From the NCBI RefSeq assembly GCF_016918505.1, contig NZ_JAFFPZ010000025.1, positions 1-40,389 of the forward strand: a DNA stretch of 40,389 bases, in the 5' to 3' direction. The DNA comes from Desulforhopalus vacuolatus. Its GTDB lineage: Bacteria > Desulfobacterota > Desulfobulbia > Desulfobulbales > Desulfocapsaceae. Position numbers and translations under genes: made by a program. A model generated the notes under the pieces. The model was not told where the DNA came from, did not search any database, and saw only the letters and a program-made list of their open reading frames with translations. Below are positions 26,692 through 34,840 of the stretch, piece after piece. Position 1 is the first letter of the stretch. Each line of letters starts with the position of its first letter.

Positions 26692-28217
26692 CAGTTAATG
26701 CCATACTTTTTGGCCTTGTAACGCAGGGAGCGGAAGGACATCTTCAACAGCTCGGCGGCTTTCATCTTCGAGTTTGTTTTTTCTATTGCATGGCCGATGA
26801 GACGTTTTTCCAGCGCAGCAAGAGCCTGTTCTATTCCAATATTATAGAGTTCCTGCTCACTTGAGGCGATCTGCAGCAGTGATGCAGTTTCGCCGGGCAA
26901 CGAAAATCTCGGGGCGGTGAAGGGATTTTCTATGCCGGATGTTTCAGATGATGCCGTTGCCACTTCTGGAGTATCGGAAGTGGCTGCATGCCTGTAATGA
27001 ATCACTTCTGTCAGGAATTGCAGCTTCCCTGATTTCGACTTGCGCACGGGGACTTTATTATGAGTGACCCGGCCATGAAAACTGAGGCTTTCCGGCAGAA
27101 TGATGTTGGAGTTCTCCAGTGCTACTCCGCGTTCTATGATGTTCTCAAGTTCCCGCACGTTGCCGGGGAAGTCGTAATTCATTAATACCTGCATGGCGTA
27201 GGATGAGATCTCCTGTATATCCTTGTTGAGCTGCCGTGAATATTTCTCGAGAAAATAGTTGACCAGCAGAGGGACATCTCCTTTGCGTTCCCGTAAAGGA
27301 GGTATGCGTAAAGGGACAACGGCAAGACGGTAGAAAAGGTCTTCACGAAAACGTCCTTCGCGGATCTCATCTTCAAGAATTTTGTTGGTGGCCGCCACGA
27401 TGCGTATATTCAGTTTGGTTGCTTTCGTCCCGCCAACAGGTTTGATTTCCCGTTCCTGCAGAACGCGCAGCAGCTTGGTCTGAATCATTGGAGTAAGCTC
27501 GCCGATTTCATCGAGAAAGGCTGTGCCGTGATCTGCCTCCTGGAAGAGCCCGGCTTTATCACTGATGGCTCCGGTAAAGGAACCTTTGACGTGGCCAAAC
27601 AGTTCGCTCTCCATTAAATCTTCCGGGATGGCAGAGCAGTTTATTGGTACAAAATTGTTCTCAGCTGCGCGACTGTTGGCATGAATCGCTTTCGCGATCA
27701 GCTCTTTTCCGGTTCCAGATTCTCCGTAGATCAGCACGTTGGCCGGGGTGGGAGAGACCCGCCGGATCATATCAAAAATCTTCTGCATTTCACGACTTTG
27801 ACCGATGATGCCGGAAAACGAGGTGACTGGAGTAGAGGGCTCTTCGGTATAACCGTTGCCGCTGTTGATGGCTGCGTGAATCACTGACTTCAACTCGTTG
27901 ACATTAAACGGTTTACTGATGTAGTCAAAGGCTCCGTTGTGCATTGCCTGGACAGCGTCGTCCGGGGAGGAAAAAGCAGTCACCATCACCATTGGCAGAC
28001 CGGGGTAGAGTCCCTTTACCTGCTCCAGCAGTTCAATCCCGTTCATTCCCGGCATGCGAATATCACTCAATACAAGATCAGCACCGCGCTCGGCGAGCAT
28101 CTCCAGCGCCTGCGTGCCATCGCCGGCGGTACGCACGTCAAAACCCTCTTTTTTGAGAAGGATCTTCAAAAAGTCGCGCATTGAGCGCTCGTCGTCCACA
28201 AGGAGTACAGAAAGCAT
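26691..28217 (-). CDS. pilR: sigma54-dependent response regulator (PilR/NtrC type)
   Basis: 508 residues from ATG 28217. Receiver domain with acidic DD at 8-9, phosphoacceptor Asp52 in LVLSDIRMPG and KPFN lysine near 104. The sigma54 AAA+ domain has the P-loop GESGTGKELIAKAIH, Walker B FLDEIGEL and the sigma54-contact loop as GSFTGA, a variant found in PilR. The C-terminal Fis-type helix-turn-helix ends SFRSLRYKAKKYGIN, also PilR-like. An in-frame ATG at 28241 is possible, but that sequence abuts repeat B copy 4. The kinase follows as its partner. Confidence 0.85.
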   Translation of the reverse strand: MLSVLLVDDERSMRDFLKILLKKEGFDVRTAGDGTQALEMLAERGADLVLSDIRMPGMNGIELLEQVKGLYPGLPMVMVTAFSSPDDAVQAMHNGAFDYISKPFNVNELKSVIHAAINSGNGYTEEPSTPVTSFSGIIGQSREMQKIFDMIRRVSPTPANVLIYGESGTGKELIAKAIHANSRAAENNFVPINCSAIPEDLMESELFGHVKGSFTGAISDKAGLFQEADHGTAFLDEIGELTPMIQTKLLRVLQEREIKPVGGTKATKLNIRIVAATNKILEDEIREGRFREDLFYRLAVVPLRIPPLRERKGDVPLLVNYFLEKYSRQLNKDIQEISSYAMQVLMNYDFPGNVRELENIIERGVALENSNIILPESLSFHGRVTHNKVPVRKSKSGKLQFLTEVIHYRHAATSDTPEVATASSETSGIENPFTAPRFSLPGETASLLQIASSEQELYNIGIEQALAALEKRLIGHAIEKTNSKMKAAELLKMSFRSLRYKAKKYGIN

Positions 28218-28246
28218 TATTATTATCAGAGAACACCACATAATTA

Positions 28247-28378
28247 TCCATCTTCTTCGTTACAGTCAAAAATTTATCCTCGGAGGGAAGAACCAGACTC
28301 CGATATCAAAGTTACAGGCGGGTAAATTTCCTTCTGTGTCTCGAACATGAACGAAATACAAGCTGTTTCAAGGTACCC
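28247..28378. repeat. MITE-like repeat family B, copy 4 (reverse, one end lost)
   Basis: In reverse orientation, it ends at 28378 with TTTCAAGGTACCC. It runs through CGAACATGAACGAAATACAA, TTTACC-type core and CATCTTCTTCGTTACAGTC to about 28247. The far terminal repeat is missing and replaced by AT-rich sequence that leads straight into the pilR start, so it now forms the 5' region of that operon. Confidence 0.65.
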
Positions 28379-28411
28379 ATAAGTTGAGGTGAATTATTAC
28401 TCAAAAATATC

Positions 28412-28714
28412 TTATTTACCATGGAAATACAAGGAAATCAGTTCTCTTCCCTTGTATCTTGAGATAAGACTTTTCTTTTGTACCCGGGTGAGATGCTTGA
28501 TCTCCCATTCGCGTCGACTGGCGGCGGCGCGATCTTCTGCCATTTCGCACCAGATCATCTCCACGGGACGGCGGGTGCGGGTGTAGCGGGCGCCCCCTCT
28601 GCGCTCTCCGTTGTGTTCATGCAGACGTCGTGCAGGATCGGTGGTTATGCCGGTATAGAAGGTCTCGTCGGCACAGCGGAGAATGTAAACGTGCCAGTCT
28701 TGTGTGGTCTTCAT
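28412..28714 (-). CDS. GIY-YIG domain protein (UPF0213/YhbQ type)
   Basis: 100 residues from ATG 28714. The GIY-YIG signature is split as HVYILRCADETFYTGITTD, followed by PARRLHEHN, then ARYTRTRRPVEMIW and REWEIKHLTR, as in the short YhbQ family. These are small stand-alone nuclease-fold proteins of unclear function, possibly in DNA repair. The frame extends to 28846, but the added residues do not match the family. Confidence 0.85.
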   Translation of the reverse strand: MKTTQDWHVYILRCADETFYTGITTDPARRLHEHNGERRGGARYTRTRRPVEMIWCEMAEDRAAASRREWEIKHLTRVQKKSLISRYKGRELISLYFHGK

Positions 28715-28809
28715 TTTTTTACTTTGCAGGGAACGTGGAAGAGCGTGTTGCCAAAGGGGACGTGAAATGGTAAAAGTGGCTGAAAATGAACCAACCTCAA
28801 GGCGACAGC

Positions 28810-29633
28810 ATGACACAAAATATTTCAGAAACCGAGAAAAAAGCAAGGCCGGAAGAACCGCAGAACAAAACCACGCAGGAAGAGCATCAAGAACAGCCTC
28901 TTGTTGAACATCTGCGGGAACTGCGCTCCTGTCTTATCATTTCCCTGATTGCCGTCTGCACCGGATTTGTGGCTGCCTATTCGGTGATTCAACCCATTGG
29001 ACGCTGGTTCTTCAAACCGCTTACTGATGTTCTGCCGAAAGGAACCTCTCTTATCTTTACCTCTTACCAGGCAGGGTTTTTTTTTATCTAAAACTTGCCC
29101 TTACGGTGGGTCTTCTCCTCGCGGTACCCATACTCTTTTCCCAGCTCTGGCGGTTTATCTCCCCCGGTCTCTATCGACGTGAAAAGAGGGTGCTCATCCC
29201 CTTCGTTGTACTTTCATCCCTTTTCTTCCTCGGGGGAGCTGCCTTTGGTTATTTTGTCGTTTTCCCACCTGCTTTCAAATTTCTCGTCGGGTATAATAAT
29301 GAATTTCTTGTTTCTCTGCCGGGAGTAAATGAATACTTCAGCCTTGCCGTGCGCCTGCTGCTCGCCTTCGGGTTGATCTTTGAGATGCCGCTGCTTTTTA
29401 CCTTTCTTGGCAAAGCAGGAATGGTCAGTGTAGAATTTCTCACCCGTAACCGTAAGTATGCGATTCTTATTGATTTTATAGTTGCCGCTATTCTGACGCC
29501 AACTCCAGACGCTGTGAATCAGTTGATGATGGCCGTTCCTCTGATATTGCTCTACGAGGTAAGTGTGGTTGCTGTGCGTATTTTCGGGAGAAAACCTTTT
29601 ACCGGGTTTGACGATGAGGATAAGCTGGAGTAA
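28810..29633 (+). pseudogene. tatC: TatC with an apparent -1 frameshift in a T9 tract
   Basis: Sec-independent (twin-arginine) translocase subunit in two frames. The first runs to TAA 29089-29091 and shows VEHLRELRSCL and TSYQAG. The second holds the rest (LLLAVPILFSQLWRFISPGL ... LTPTPDAVNQ ... LLYE) to 29633. The break lies in a run of nine T at 29077-29085. Adding one T restores GFFFYLKLALTVGL and a 274-residue protein of normal size. So it is either a sequencing error in a homopolymer, a real mutation or a site of slippage. No tatA or tatB gene is adjacent. ATG 28786 is an alternative start. Confidence 0.85.
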
Positions 29634-29641
29634 TATAACGC

Positions 29642-29668
29642 GCTGTTGCACAGCTTTTTCTTTTTTTA
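29642..29668 (+). terminator. intrinsic terminator after tatC
   Basis: GCTGT, TGC loop, ACAGC, followed by TTTTTCTTTTTTT. The stem is short (5 bp) but the T-run is long. It sits 9 nt after the tatC stop. Confidence 0.5.
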
Positions 29669-29689
29669 TTCTTTACTACAGAGATTTCC

Positions 29690-30703
29690 ATGAAAAAAAT
29701 TCTTATCACCGGCGGAGCTGGCTTCATCGGTACTCACCTTGCCAAACGACTGCTTGCCGATGGGGGGCGTGAAGTTGTCGCCCTCGACAATATTAATGAC
29801 TACTATGATCCCAATCTGAAACTGGCCCGCATGAAGGCGCTGGCAGAGGGACCAGGGTTCCGCCATGTCAATATCAACCTGCAGGATCGGGATGACGTGG
29901 CAAAACTCTTCGCCGAAGAAAAATTTGATGCGGTGGTCAACCTCGCAGCCCAGGCCGGAGTCCGTTATTCTCTGGAGAATCCAGGTTCTTATGTGGATAC
30001 TAACCTCGTTGGTTTCGGCAATGTTCTTGAAGGATGCCGCCACAACAATGTAAAGCACCTCGTTTTCGCTTCTTCCAGTTCGGTATATGGCGCGAATACC
30101 CGCATGCCATTTTCAGTGCATGACAATGTAGACCATCCTGTTTCTCTCTACGCTGCTTCGAAAAAGGCTAATGAGCTGATGGCTCACACCTATGCTCATC
30201 TCTTCGGTTTGCCAGTGACCGGCCTGCGTTTCTTCACAGTTTACGGTCCCTGGGGCCGGCCGGATATGGCACTTTTCCTCTTTACCAAAGCGATTCTCAG
30301 CGGCACGCCGATTAACGTCTTCAACAACGGCAATATGGAACGGGATTTTACCTATATCGACGACATTGTCGAGGGTGTCTACCGGGTGCTTCACAAGGTA
30401 CCCGCTGCCAATCCCGAGTGGAACGGGGATGAACCTGATCCGGCGACCTCCTACTGTCCTTACCGTATCTACAACATCGGTAATAATAATAAAGAAAAAC
30501 TGATGCGTTACATTGAGGTTCTTGAGGATGCTCTCGGTAAAAAGGCCGAGAAAAATTTCCTGCCAATGCAGCCCGGAGATGTGCCTGCCACCTGGGCTAA
30601 TGTAGACGACCTTGTCAAGGAACTCGGCTACAAACCCGACACCACACTGGAATATGGCATTGGCAGGTTTGTCGAGTGGTATCGCGGCTATTACAACGTG
30701 TAA
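29690..30703 (+). CDS. NAD-dependent sugar epimerase, UDP-glucuronate 4-epimerase type
   Basis: 337 residues, extended short-chain dehydrogenase fold. It has [17 protein letters not shown] at the N-terminus for NAD, the [15 protein letters not shown] stretch, the catalytic SSSVYG plus YAASKKANE (YxxxK), and [19 protein letters not shown], which is characteristic of UDP-glucuronate 4-epimerases (CapI type) rather than GalE. It likely makes UDP-galacturonate for a surface polysaccharide or LPS core. No other sugar gene adjoins. The last codons run directly into the dcm remnant frame. Confidence 0.88.
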   Translation: MKKILITGGAGFIGTHLAKRLLADGGREVVALDNINDYYDPNLKLARMKALAEGPGFRHVNINLQDRDDVAKLFAEEKFDAVVNLAAQAGVRYSLENPGSYVDTNLVGFGNVLEGCRHNNVKHLVFASSSSVYGANTRMPFSVHDNVDHPVSLYAASKKANELMAHTYAHLFGLPVTGLRFFTVYGPWGRPDMALFLFTKAILSGTPINVFNNGNMERDFTYIDDIVEGVYRVLHKVPAANPEWNGDEPDPATSYCPYRIYNIGNNNKEKLMRYIEVLEDALGKKAEKNFLPMQPGDVPATWANVDDLVKELGYKPDTTLEYGIGRFVEWYRGYYNV

Positions 30704-30956
30704 ACAACTCTGGTTGAAATCTGCCCGTTACCACAAGGACGGCGCGGGGATCTTTATCGCCCAGCCAGGTGACCGCCCGCGTCGCCTCACCGTGAAAGAG
30801 GCCATGCAGCTGCAGGGTTATGATCCCCGGCGTTATGTCTTCCCTGTCTCGCGTCCCCAGGCCTGCCGGCAGATTGGGAACAGTGTGGTGATTCCCGCTG
30901 TTGCGCCCTGTGCCAGGGCTCTCATCCGCTTTCTTCGGGAAAAAGGGAGTCTGTAA
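30702..30956 (+). pseudogene. 3' remnant of a DNA cytosine-5 methyltransferase
   Basis: About 84 codons in another frame from the epimerase, starting at its stop. GDRPRRLTVKEAMQLQGYDP and QACRQIGNSVVIPAV match the terminal conserved motifs IX-X of C5 methyltransferases. The catalytic PCQ loop, ENV and SAM motifs are all absent, so it cannot act. It lies in front of vsr, the usual partner of such genes. The break coincides with the epimerase stop, pointing to a deletion or recombination at that place. Confidence 0.8.
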
Positions 30957-31292
30957 TACCATTTACATTTTGTATTGACCAGAGAGCGCGGCTGCGTGGA
31001 CATCTTTTTTTGTGATTACGAATGAATAAACAGGATGTAAAAAGAGCATAACTTAATAGAAATGGCCTAATCATGCGAAAAAGGGCATTTTTTATAAAAG
31101 CGTAACTTCTTAAAGTTTTTTGCTTTTATTCGCATGATTAGAGCTTTTATTCGTTGGCAAAAAGTTTTTCGCTGTTCCGTCTTTTGCTTTTCCCTGTCTC
31201 CCGTCTCCTTTCTCCCATCCCCCTGCCTTTGAATTCGCCAATAGAAAGTGAAAATGGCATTTAGTACGGTCACAACTTAATAGGAATGGTAT
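30956..31292. repeat. dispersed repeat family A, copy 3 (composite)
   Basis: 337 bp between the dcm remnant and vsr. The first part (to about 31064) is a short complete-looking unit: ATACCATTTACATTTTGTAT ... CATAACTTAATAGAAATGGC. A second part follows, with TAATCATGCGAA at 31068-31079 inverted at 31129-31140, then the polypyrimidine 37-bp block at 31179-31215, and finally the true right end AACTTAATAGGAATGGTAT at 31292. The right end lies 2 nt before the vsr ATG and supplies its AGGA. Confidence 0.65.
31179..31215. repeat. 37-bp polypyrimidine repeat, inverted copy of 24731-24767
   Basis: GTCTTTTGCTTTTCCCTGTC and onward to 31215 is the exact reverse complement of 24731-24767. A related but degenerate version is at 38941-38971. 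Confidence 0.7.
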
Positions 31293-31294
31293 AA

Positions 31295-31741
31295 ATGGAC
31301 AATCTGACACCAGAGCGGCGCAGCTGGAATATGGGTCAAATCAAGTCAACCAATACCAGGCCGGAACGTGCCGTCCGCTCGCGGCTGCACCGACTCGGCT
31401 ATCGTTTCCGAATCCATCGCCGTGATCTTCCCGGCTGTCCCGATATCGTCCTGCCGAAATATAAAAGTATTATCTTTGTGCATGGCTGTTACTGGCATCG
31501 TCATGAAGGATGCCGTTACGCCTATACGCCGAAGTCGCGACAGGATTTCTGGTTGAAGAAATTTGCCAGGACCGTGCAGCATGACGTGGATGTGCAGGAC
31601 GAGCTCAAACGGCTTGGCTGGCGGGTGATGGTGATTTGGGAGTGTGAAGTAAAGCAGATGGACGAGGTCGAGAAACGGCTCCTGCAGTTCCTGCGCGGCC
31701 CGGTCGGAGAAGAGACGACCGGGCACGACGCGAAGAAATGA
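31295..31741 (+). CDS. vsr: very short patch repair endonuclease
   Basis: 148 residues. Vsr nicks next to T in T:G mismatches left by deamination of 5-methylcytosine. Family marks: LTPERRSWNMGQIKSTNTRPE, RIHRRDLPGCPDIVLPKY, FVHGCYWHRHEGCRYA, PKSRQDFWLKKF and GWRVMVIWECE. It looks intact although the neighbouring methyltransferase is a remnant, so it is now an orphan here. The ATG at 31295 lies 2 nt past the end of repeat A. Its likely ribosome site (AGGA) is inside that repeat. Confidence 0.92.
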   Translation: MDNLTPERRSWNMGQIKSTNTRPERAVRSRLHRLGYRFRIHRRDLPGCPDIVLPKYKSIIFVHGCYWHRHEGCRYAYTPKSRQDFWLKKFARTVQHDVDVQDELKRLGWRVMVIWECEVKQMDEVEKRLLQFLRGPVGEETTGHDAKK

Positions 31742-33685
31742 TCAGTCGGCTGCAGGGCGGCGGCCGAGAAGTGCAAGAGCGGCGGCGGTGATCGCCGGGG
31801 TGTCGATGCCACCCTCTTTCCATAACTCCTTCTGCGGGCTGTGTTCGATAAAGTGGTCTGAATAACCGAGCAGGGTGCTTTTTACGTTGAAAATCTGCTG
31901 TTGCGACAGCATCTCCAGAACCCCGCTGCCAAATCCCCCGGCAACCATATTGTCTTCCACAGTGACAAGGTTTCCTGTGTGCTGCACCCATTGGCAGATC
32001 AGCTTCGTATCAAGCGGTTTAATGAAGCGTGGATTGATCACCGCTGCACTTACGCCTGCCAGTTCCAGCTCTTTCGCCGCCTTCATGGCCGCAGTTACTC
32101 GATTTCCCACCGGCAAAAGGAGAACGTCATCTCCCTCCCTCAGCAGTTCCCCCTCACCTGTTTTGAGCATGCAGAGCTGTTCGTCCATCTTTACACCATA
32201 ACCGGAACCGCGTGGATAGCGCACCGCAGAGGGCCCGCGATAGTGCATGCTGGTGAAAATCATGTGCTGCAGCTCGTTCTCATCTTTCGGAGCCATCATT
32301 ACCATATTGGGAATGAAACGCAGGAAGGAGAGATCGAAGACACCGTGGTGAGTGGGGCCGTCGTCGCCGACTACACCGGCCCGGTCGAAGGCAAAGGTGA
32401 CGGGCAGGTTCGGCAGGCAGACATCATGGATGATCTGATCCAGAGCCCGTTGAAAAAAGGTCGAATAGACGGCGATCACCGGTCGCATCCCCTGAGAGGC
32501 CATACCCGCCGCAAAGGTAACAGCGTGTTGTTCCGCAATGCCCACATCAAAGAAGCGTTCGGGAAAGCGTTTGGAGAATTCACTCAGACCGGTACCGGAA
32601 GTCATCGCCGCAGAGATGGCGGTAATGCGGTTATCGTTCTCCGCCATTTTGCACAGAGTCTTGCCGAAAAGCGAAGTCCAGCTCGCGGGGCCGGAAGAGG
32701 GCAGTGATTTGCCGGTGGCAATATCAAAGGGTCCAATACCGTGAAAGAGGCCGGGATTGTCCTCCGCCGGCTTGTAACCGCGCCCTTTTTGGGTAAGGAC
32801 GTGTATCAGTACCGGTCCCTGAGAAATATCGCGCACCTCGGAGAGTGTCTCGATAAGTTCGTCGAGGTCATGACCGTTGATCGGGCCGACATAGTTGAAC
32901 TTGAATGCCTCAAAGAGCATACCGGGGGTAAAAAAGCTTTTCAGGCTCTCCTCTGATTTCCGCAGAATGTTAAGCAGATTTTCACCTGCCTCAGAGTCAC
33001 TGAGTTTTTCCACGAGGTGATTCTTCACCCTGTTCATGGTCCGCCCGGCCAGTTTCCGGCTGAGGAAGTTTGAGATTGCACCAACATTCGGTGAAATCGA
33101 CATCTCGTTGTCGTTAAGGATGACGATAAGATCGCGGTCGAGATGCCCGGCATGGTTGAGAGCCTCATAGGCCATACCGGCAGTCATTGCACCATCGCCA
33201 ATTACCGCGATGGCGCGGCTCTTCTTCGCCTGCAGGTTGTGGGCAACCTCCATGCCGGAAGCGGCGGAGACAGAGGTTGAGCTGTGTCCGGTTTCAAAGG
33301 CATCGTAGGGCGATTCTTTGCGTTTGGGGAAACCACTCATGCCGTTACGCTGGCGCAGGGTGGAAAATTCCCTGAGGCGTCCGGTGATGATCTTATGGGC
33401 GTAGCTCTGATGGCCGACATCCCAGACAATCTTGTCCTCCGGAGTGTTGAAAACCTTGTGCAGGGCAAGGGTGAGTTCCACCACGCCAAGGCTCGGTGCA
33501 AGATGACCGCCATTTTTCGAGACGGTGGTGATGATGGTTTCGCGCAGTTCGGCGGAAATTTCTTCAAGCTCGGAGATGGTGCAGTCGCGCAGGTCAGCGG
33601 GAGAGTGGATTTCTTCAAGGCGGGGAGTCGTGCTCTTCTGGCCTGCTGTTCTGGTAATGCCTGTTCTGCTGTCGGTAAATCTCAT
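31742..33685 (-). CDS. dxs: 1-deoxy-D-xylulose-5-phosphate synthase
   Basis: 647 residues. A thiamine-diphosphate enzyme that joins pyruvate and glyceraldehyde-3-phosphate at the start of the MEP isoprenoid pathway. It has GHLAPSLGVVELTLALH, the ThDP motif VIGDGAMTAGMAYEALNHAG ... LNDNEMSIS, DGPTHHGVFDLSFLR and a transketolase C-terminal domain. AAGGA precedes the ATG. It overlaps ispA by 1 nt, in the classic xseB-ispA-dxs order. It converges on vsr with no base between the two stop codons. Confidence 0.96.
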   Translation of the reverse strand: MRFTDSRTGITRTAGQKSTTPRLEEIHSPADLRDCTISELEEISAELRETIITTVSKNGGHLAPSLGVVELTLALHKVFNTPEDKIVWDVGHQSYAHKIITGRLREFSTLRQRNGMSGFPKRKESPYDAFETGHSSTSVSAASGMEVAHNLQAKKSRAIAVIGDGAMTAGMAYEALNHAGHLDRDLIVILNDNEMSISPNVGAISNFLSRKLAGRTMNRVKNHLVEKLSDSEAGENLLNILRKSEESLKSFFTPGMLFEAFKFNYVGPINGHDLDELIETLSEVRDISQGPVLIHVLTQKGRGYKPAEDNPGLFHGIGPFDIATGKSLPSSGPASWTSLFGKTLCKMAENDNRITAISAAMTSGTGLSEFSKRFPERFFDVGIAEQHAVTFAAGMASQGMRPVIAVYSTFFQRALDQIIHDVCLPNLPVTFAFDRAGVVGDDGPTHHGVFDLSFLRFIPNMVMMAPKDENELQHMIFTSMHYRGPSAVRYPRGSGYGVKMDEQLCMLKTGEGELLREGDDVLLLPVGNRVTAAMKAAKELELAGVSAAVINPRFIKPLDTKLICQWVQHTGNLVTVEDNMVAGGFGSGVLEMLSQQQIFNVKSTLLGYSDHFIEHSPQKELWKEGGIDTPAITAAALALLGRRPAAD

Positions 33686-34581
33686 TATTTTGTCCTTAAA
33701 TATATATAGTCTGCGAGGCCGCGAAGAGGATCGGCAGAAGATCCAAAGGCAGTGATGGCAGCCTTTGCTTCAGCAACAGTTTCTTCGGCCATTTCCCGGG
33801 TTTTGTCAATGCCGAAACAGGCGGGATAGGTTGCCTTGCCGTTTTCGGCATCGCTGCCGGCGGCCTTGCCGAGCTGCTCTGTGGTGGACGTGGCGTTGAG
33901 CAGATCGTCGACAATCTGAAAAGCCAGTCCAATTTTTTCGCCAAAGCTGGTGAGAGCAGTGAGCTGTTTCTCACTGGCACCTGCGCCAATGGCTCCAGCT
34001 CGCACTGCGGCGGTAATCAGCGCACCAGTTTTGGCGCGGTGAATGGTCTGCAGGGTGGAGAAGGGGAAATCAGTATCTTCCATGGCAATGTCAAGCGCCT
34101 GTCCACCAACCATGCCGAAGGGGCCGGCGGCGCGGGCGATACAGTGAGTGATGGCCAGTTGTTTCTTTGCCTCAAGAGTGCTGAGCGTGCTGTCACCGAG
34201 GAGATCAAAGGCCCAGGTAAGCAGACCGTCACCGGCAAGTATTGCCGGGGCCTCGCCGAAAACCTTGTGGTTGGTGGGCTTGCCGCGACGGAGGTCGTCG
34301 TTATCCATAGCCGGGAGATCGTCGTGGATCAGAGAATAAGTATGGATGCACTCAAGCGCGCAGGCGGAGGGCAGCAGGGCGGTTTCAATCTCCTCTGTGC
34401 CGTGAACGCAGACACCACCGGCAAGGCAAAGAATCGGGCGAATCCGTTTTCCACCGGCAAAGAGACTGTAACGCATGGCGGCAAAAAGGGAAGCGTATGT
34501 ACTCTCTTCCGGCGGAGCAAACCGCAGCAGAGCTTTTTCAACAATCTCTTTTTTCGACTGAAGATACTCTTTAATCTCCAT
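33685..34581 (-). CDS. ispA: farnesyl/geranyl diphosphate synthase
   Basis: 298 residues. A class I prenyl-diphosphate synthase that extends DMAPP with IPP. The first Asp-rich motif is [20 protein letters not shown]. The second region reads [21 protein letters not shown], where the fifth position of DDxxD is N. I set the start at ATG 34581, preceded by AAGGA, rather than ATG 34596, which has no site. It overlaps the end of xseB by 11 nt and precedes dxs. Confidence 0.93.
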   Translation of the reverse strand: MEIKEYLQSKKEIVEKALLRFAPPEESTYASLFAAMRYSLFAGGKRIRPILCLAGGVCVHGTEEIETALLPSACALECIHTYSLIHDDLPAMDNDDLRRGKPTNHKVFGEAPAILAGDGLLTWAFDLLGDSTLSTLEAKKQLAITHCIARAAGPFGMVGGQALDIAMEDTDFPFSTLQTIHRAKTGALITAAVRAGAIGAGASEKQLTALTSFGEKIGLAFQIVDDLLNATSTTEQLGKAAGSDAENGKATYPACFGIDKTREMAEETVAEAKAAITAFGSSADPLRGLADYIYLRTK

Positions 34582-34807
34582 CGTTTTTTCCTTCATTGAA
34601 AGGAACTGTCTTGAGAGTCCCGTCTTTCTCCATCAGCATTTCCACTTTGGCGCGGGCATGTTTGAGCTGTTCGTCGCAATAAGAGGCGAGTTGAACGCCT
34701 TCATTGAACCTCTTGAGACTGGTTTCAAGGGTGATATCTCCCCCTTCAAGCTCTTCGGTGATCTGTTCCAGCCGCGTAAGGGCGGTTTCAAAGGATTTTT
34801 TTGGCAT
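34571..34807 (-). CDS. xseB: exodeoxyribonuclease VII small subunit
   Basis: 78 residues, typical. [21 protein letters not shown] followed by [20 protein letters not shown] matches XseB, a small helical protein that pairs with XseA to degrade single-stranded DNA. XseA is not in the window. It heads the minus-strand operon with ispA and dxs. Confidence 0.93.
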   Translation of the reverse strand: MPKKSFETALTRLEQITEELEGGDITLETSLKRFNEGVQLASYCDEQLKHARAKVEMLMEKDGTLKTVPFNEGKNDGD

Positions 34808-34834
34808 GATATGTAGAATTATGAAAAATATGGG

Positions 34835-34840
34835 TATAAT
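34835..34840 (+). promoter_or_regulatory. perfect -10 box in the xseB-xerC divergent region
   Basis: TATAAT at 34835-34840 with a weak -35 (TGTAGA at 34812). It would give xerC a leader of about 130 nt. That leader can fold: GCGGG at 34847-34851 with CCCGC at 34917-34921, and CTGCAGT at 34859-34865 with ACTGCAG at 34898-34904. Function unknown. Confidence 0.35.

Noticed and set aside
31901-32707. 268-codon plus-strand frame opposite dxs
   Set aside because: Antisense shadow of a fully conserved dxs.
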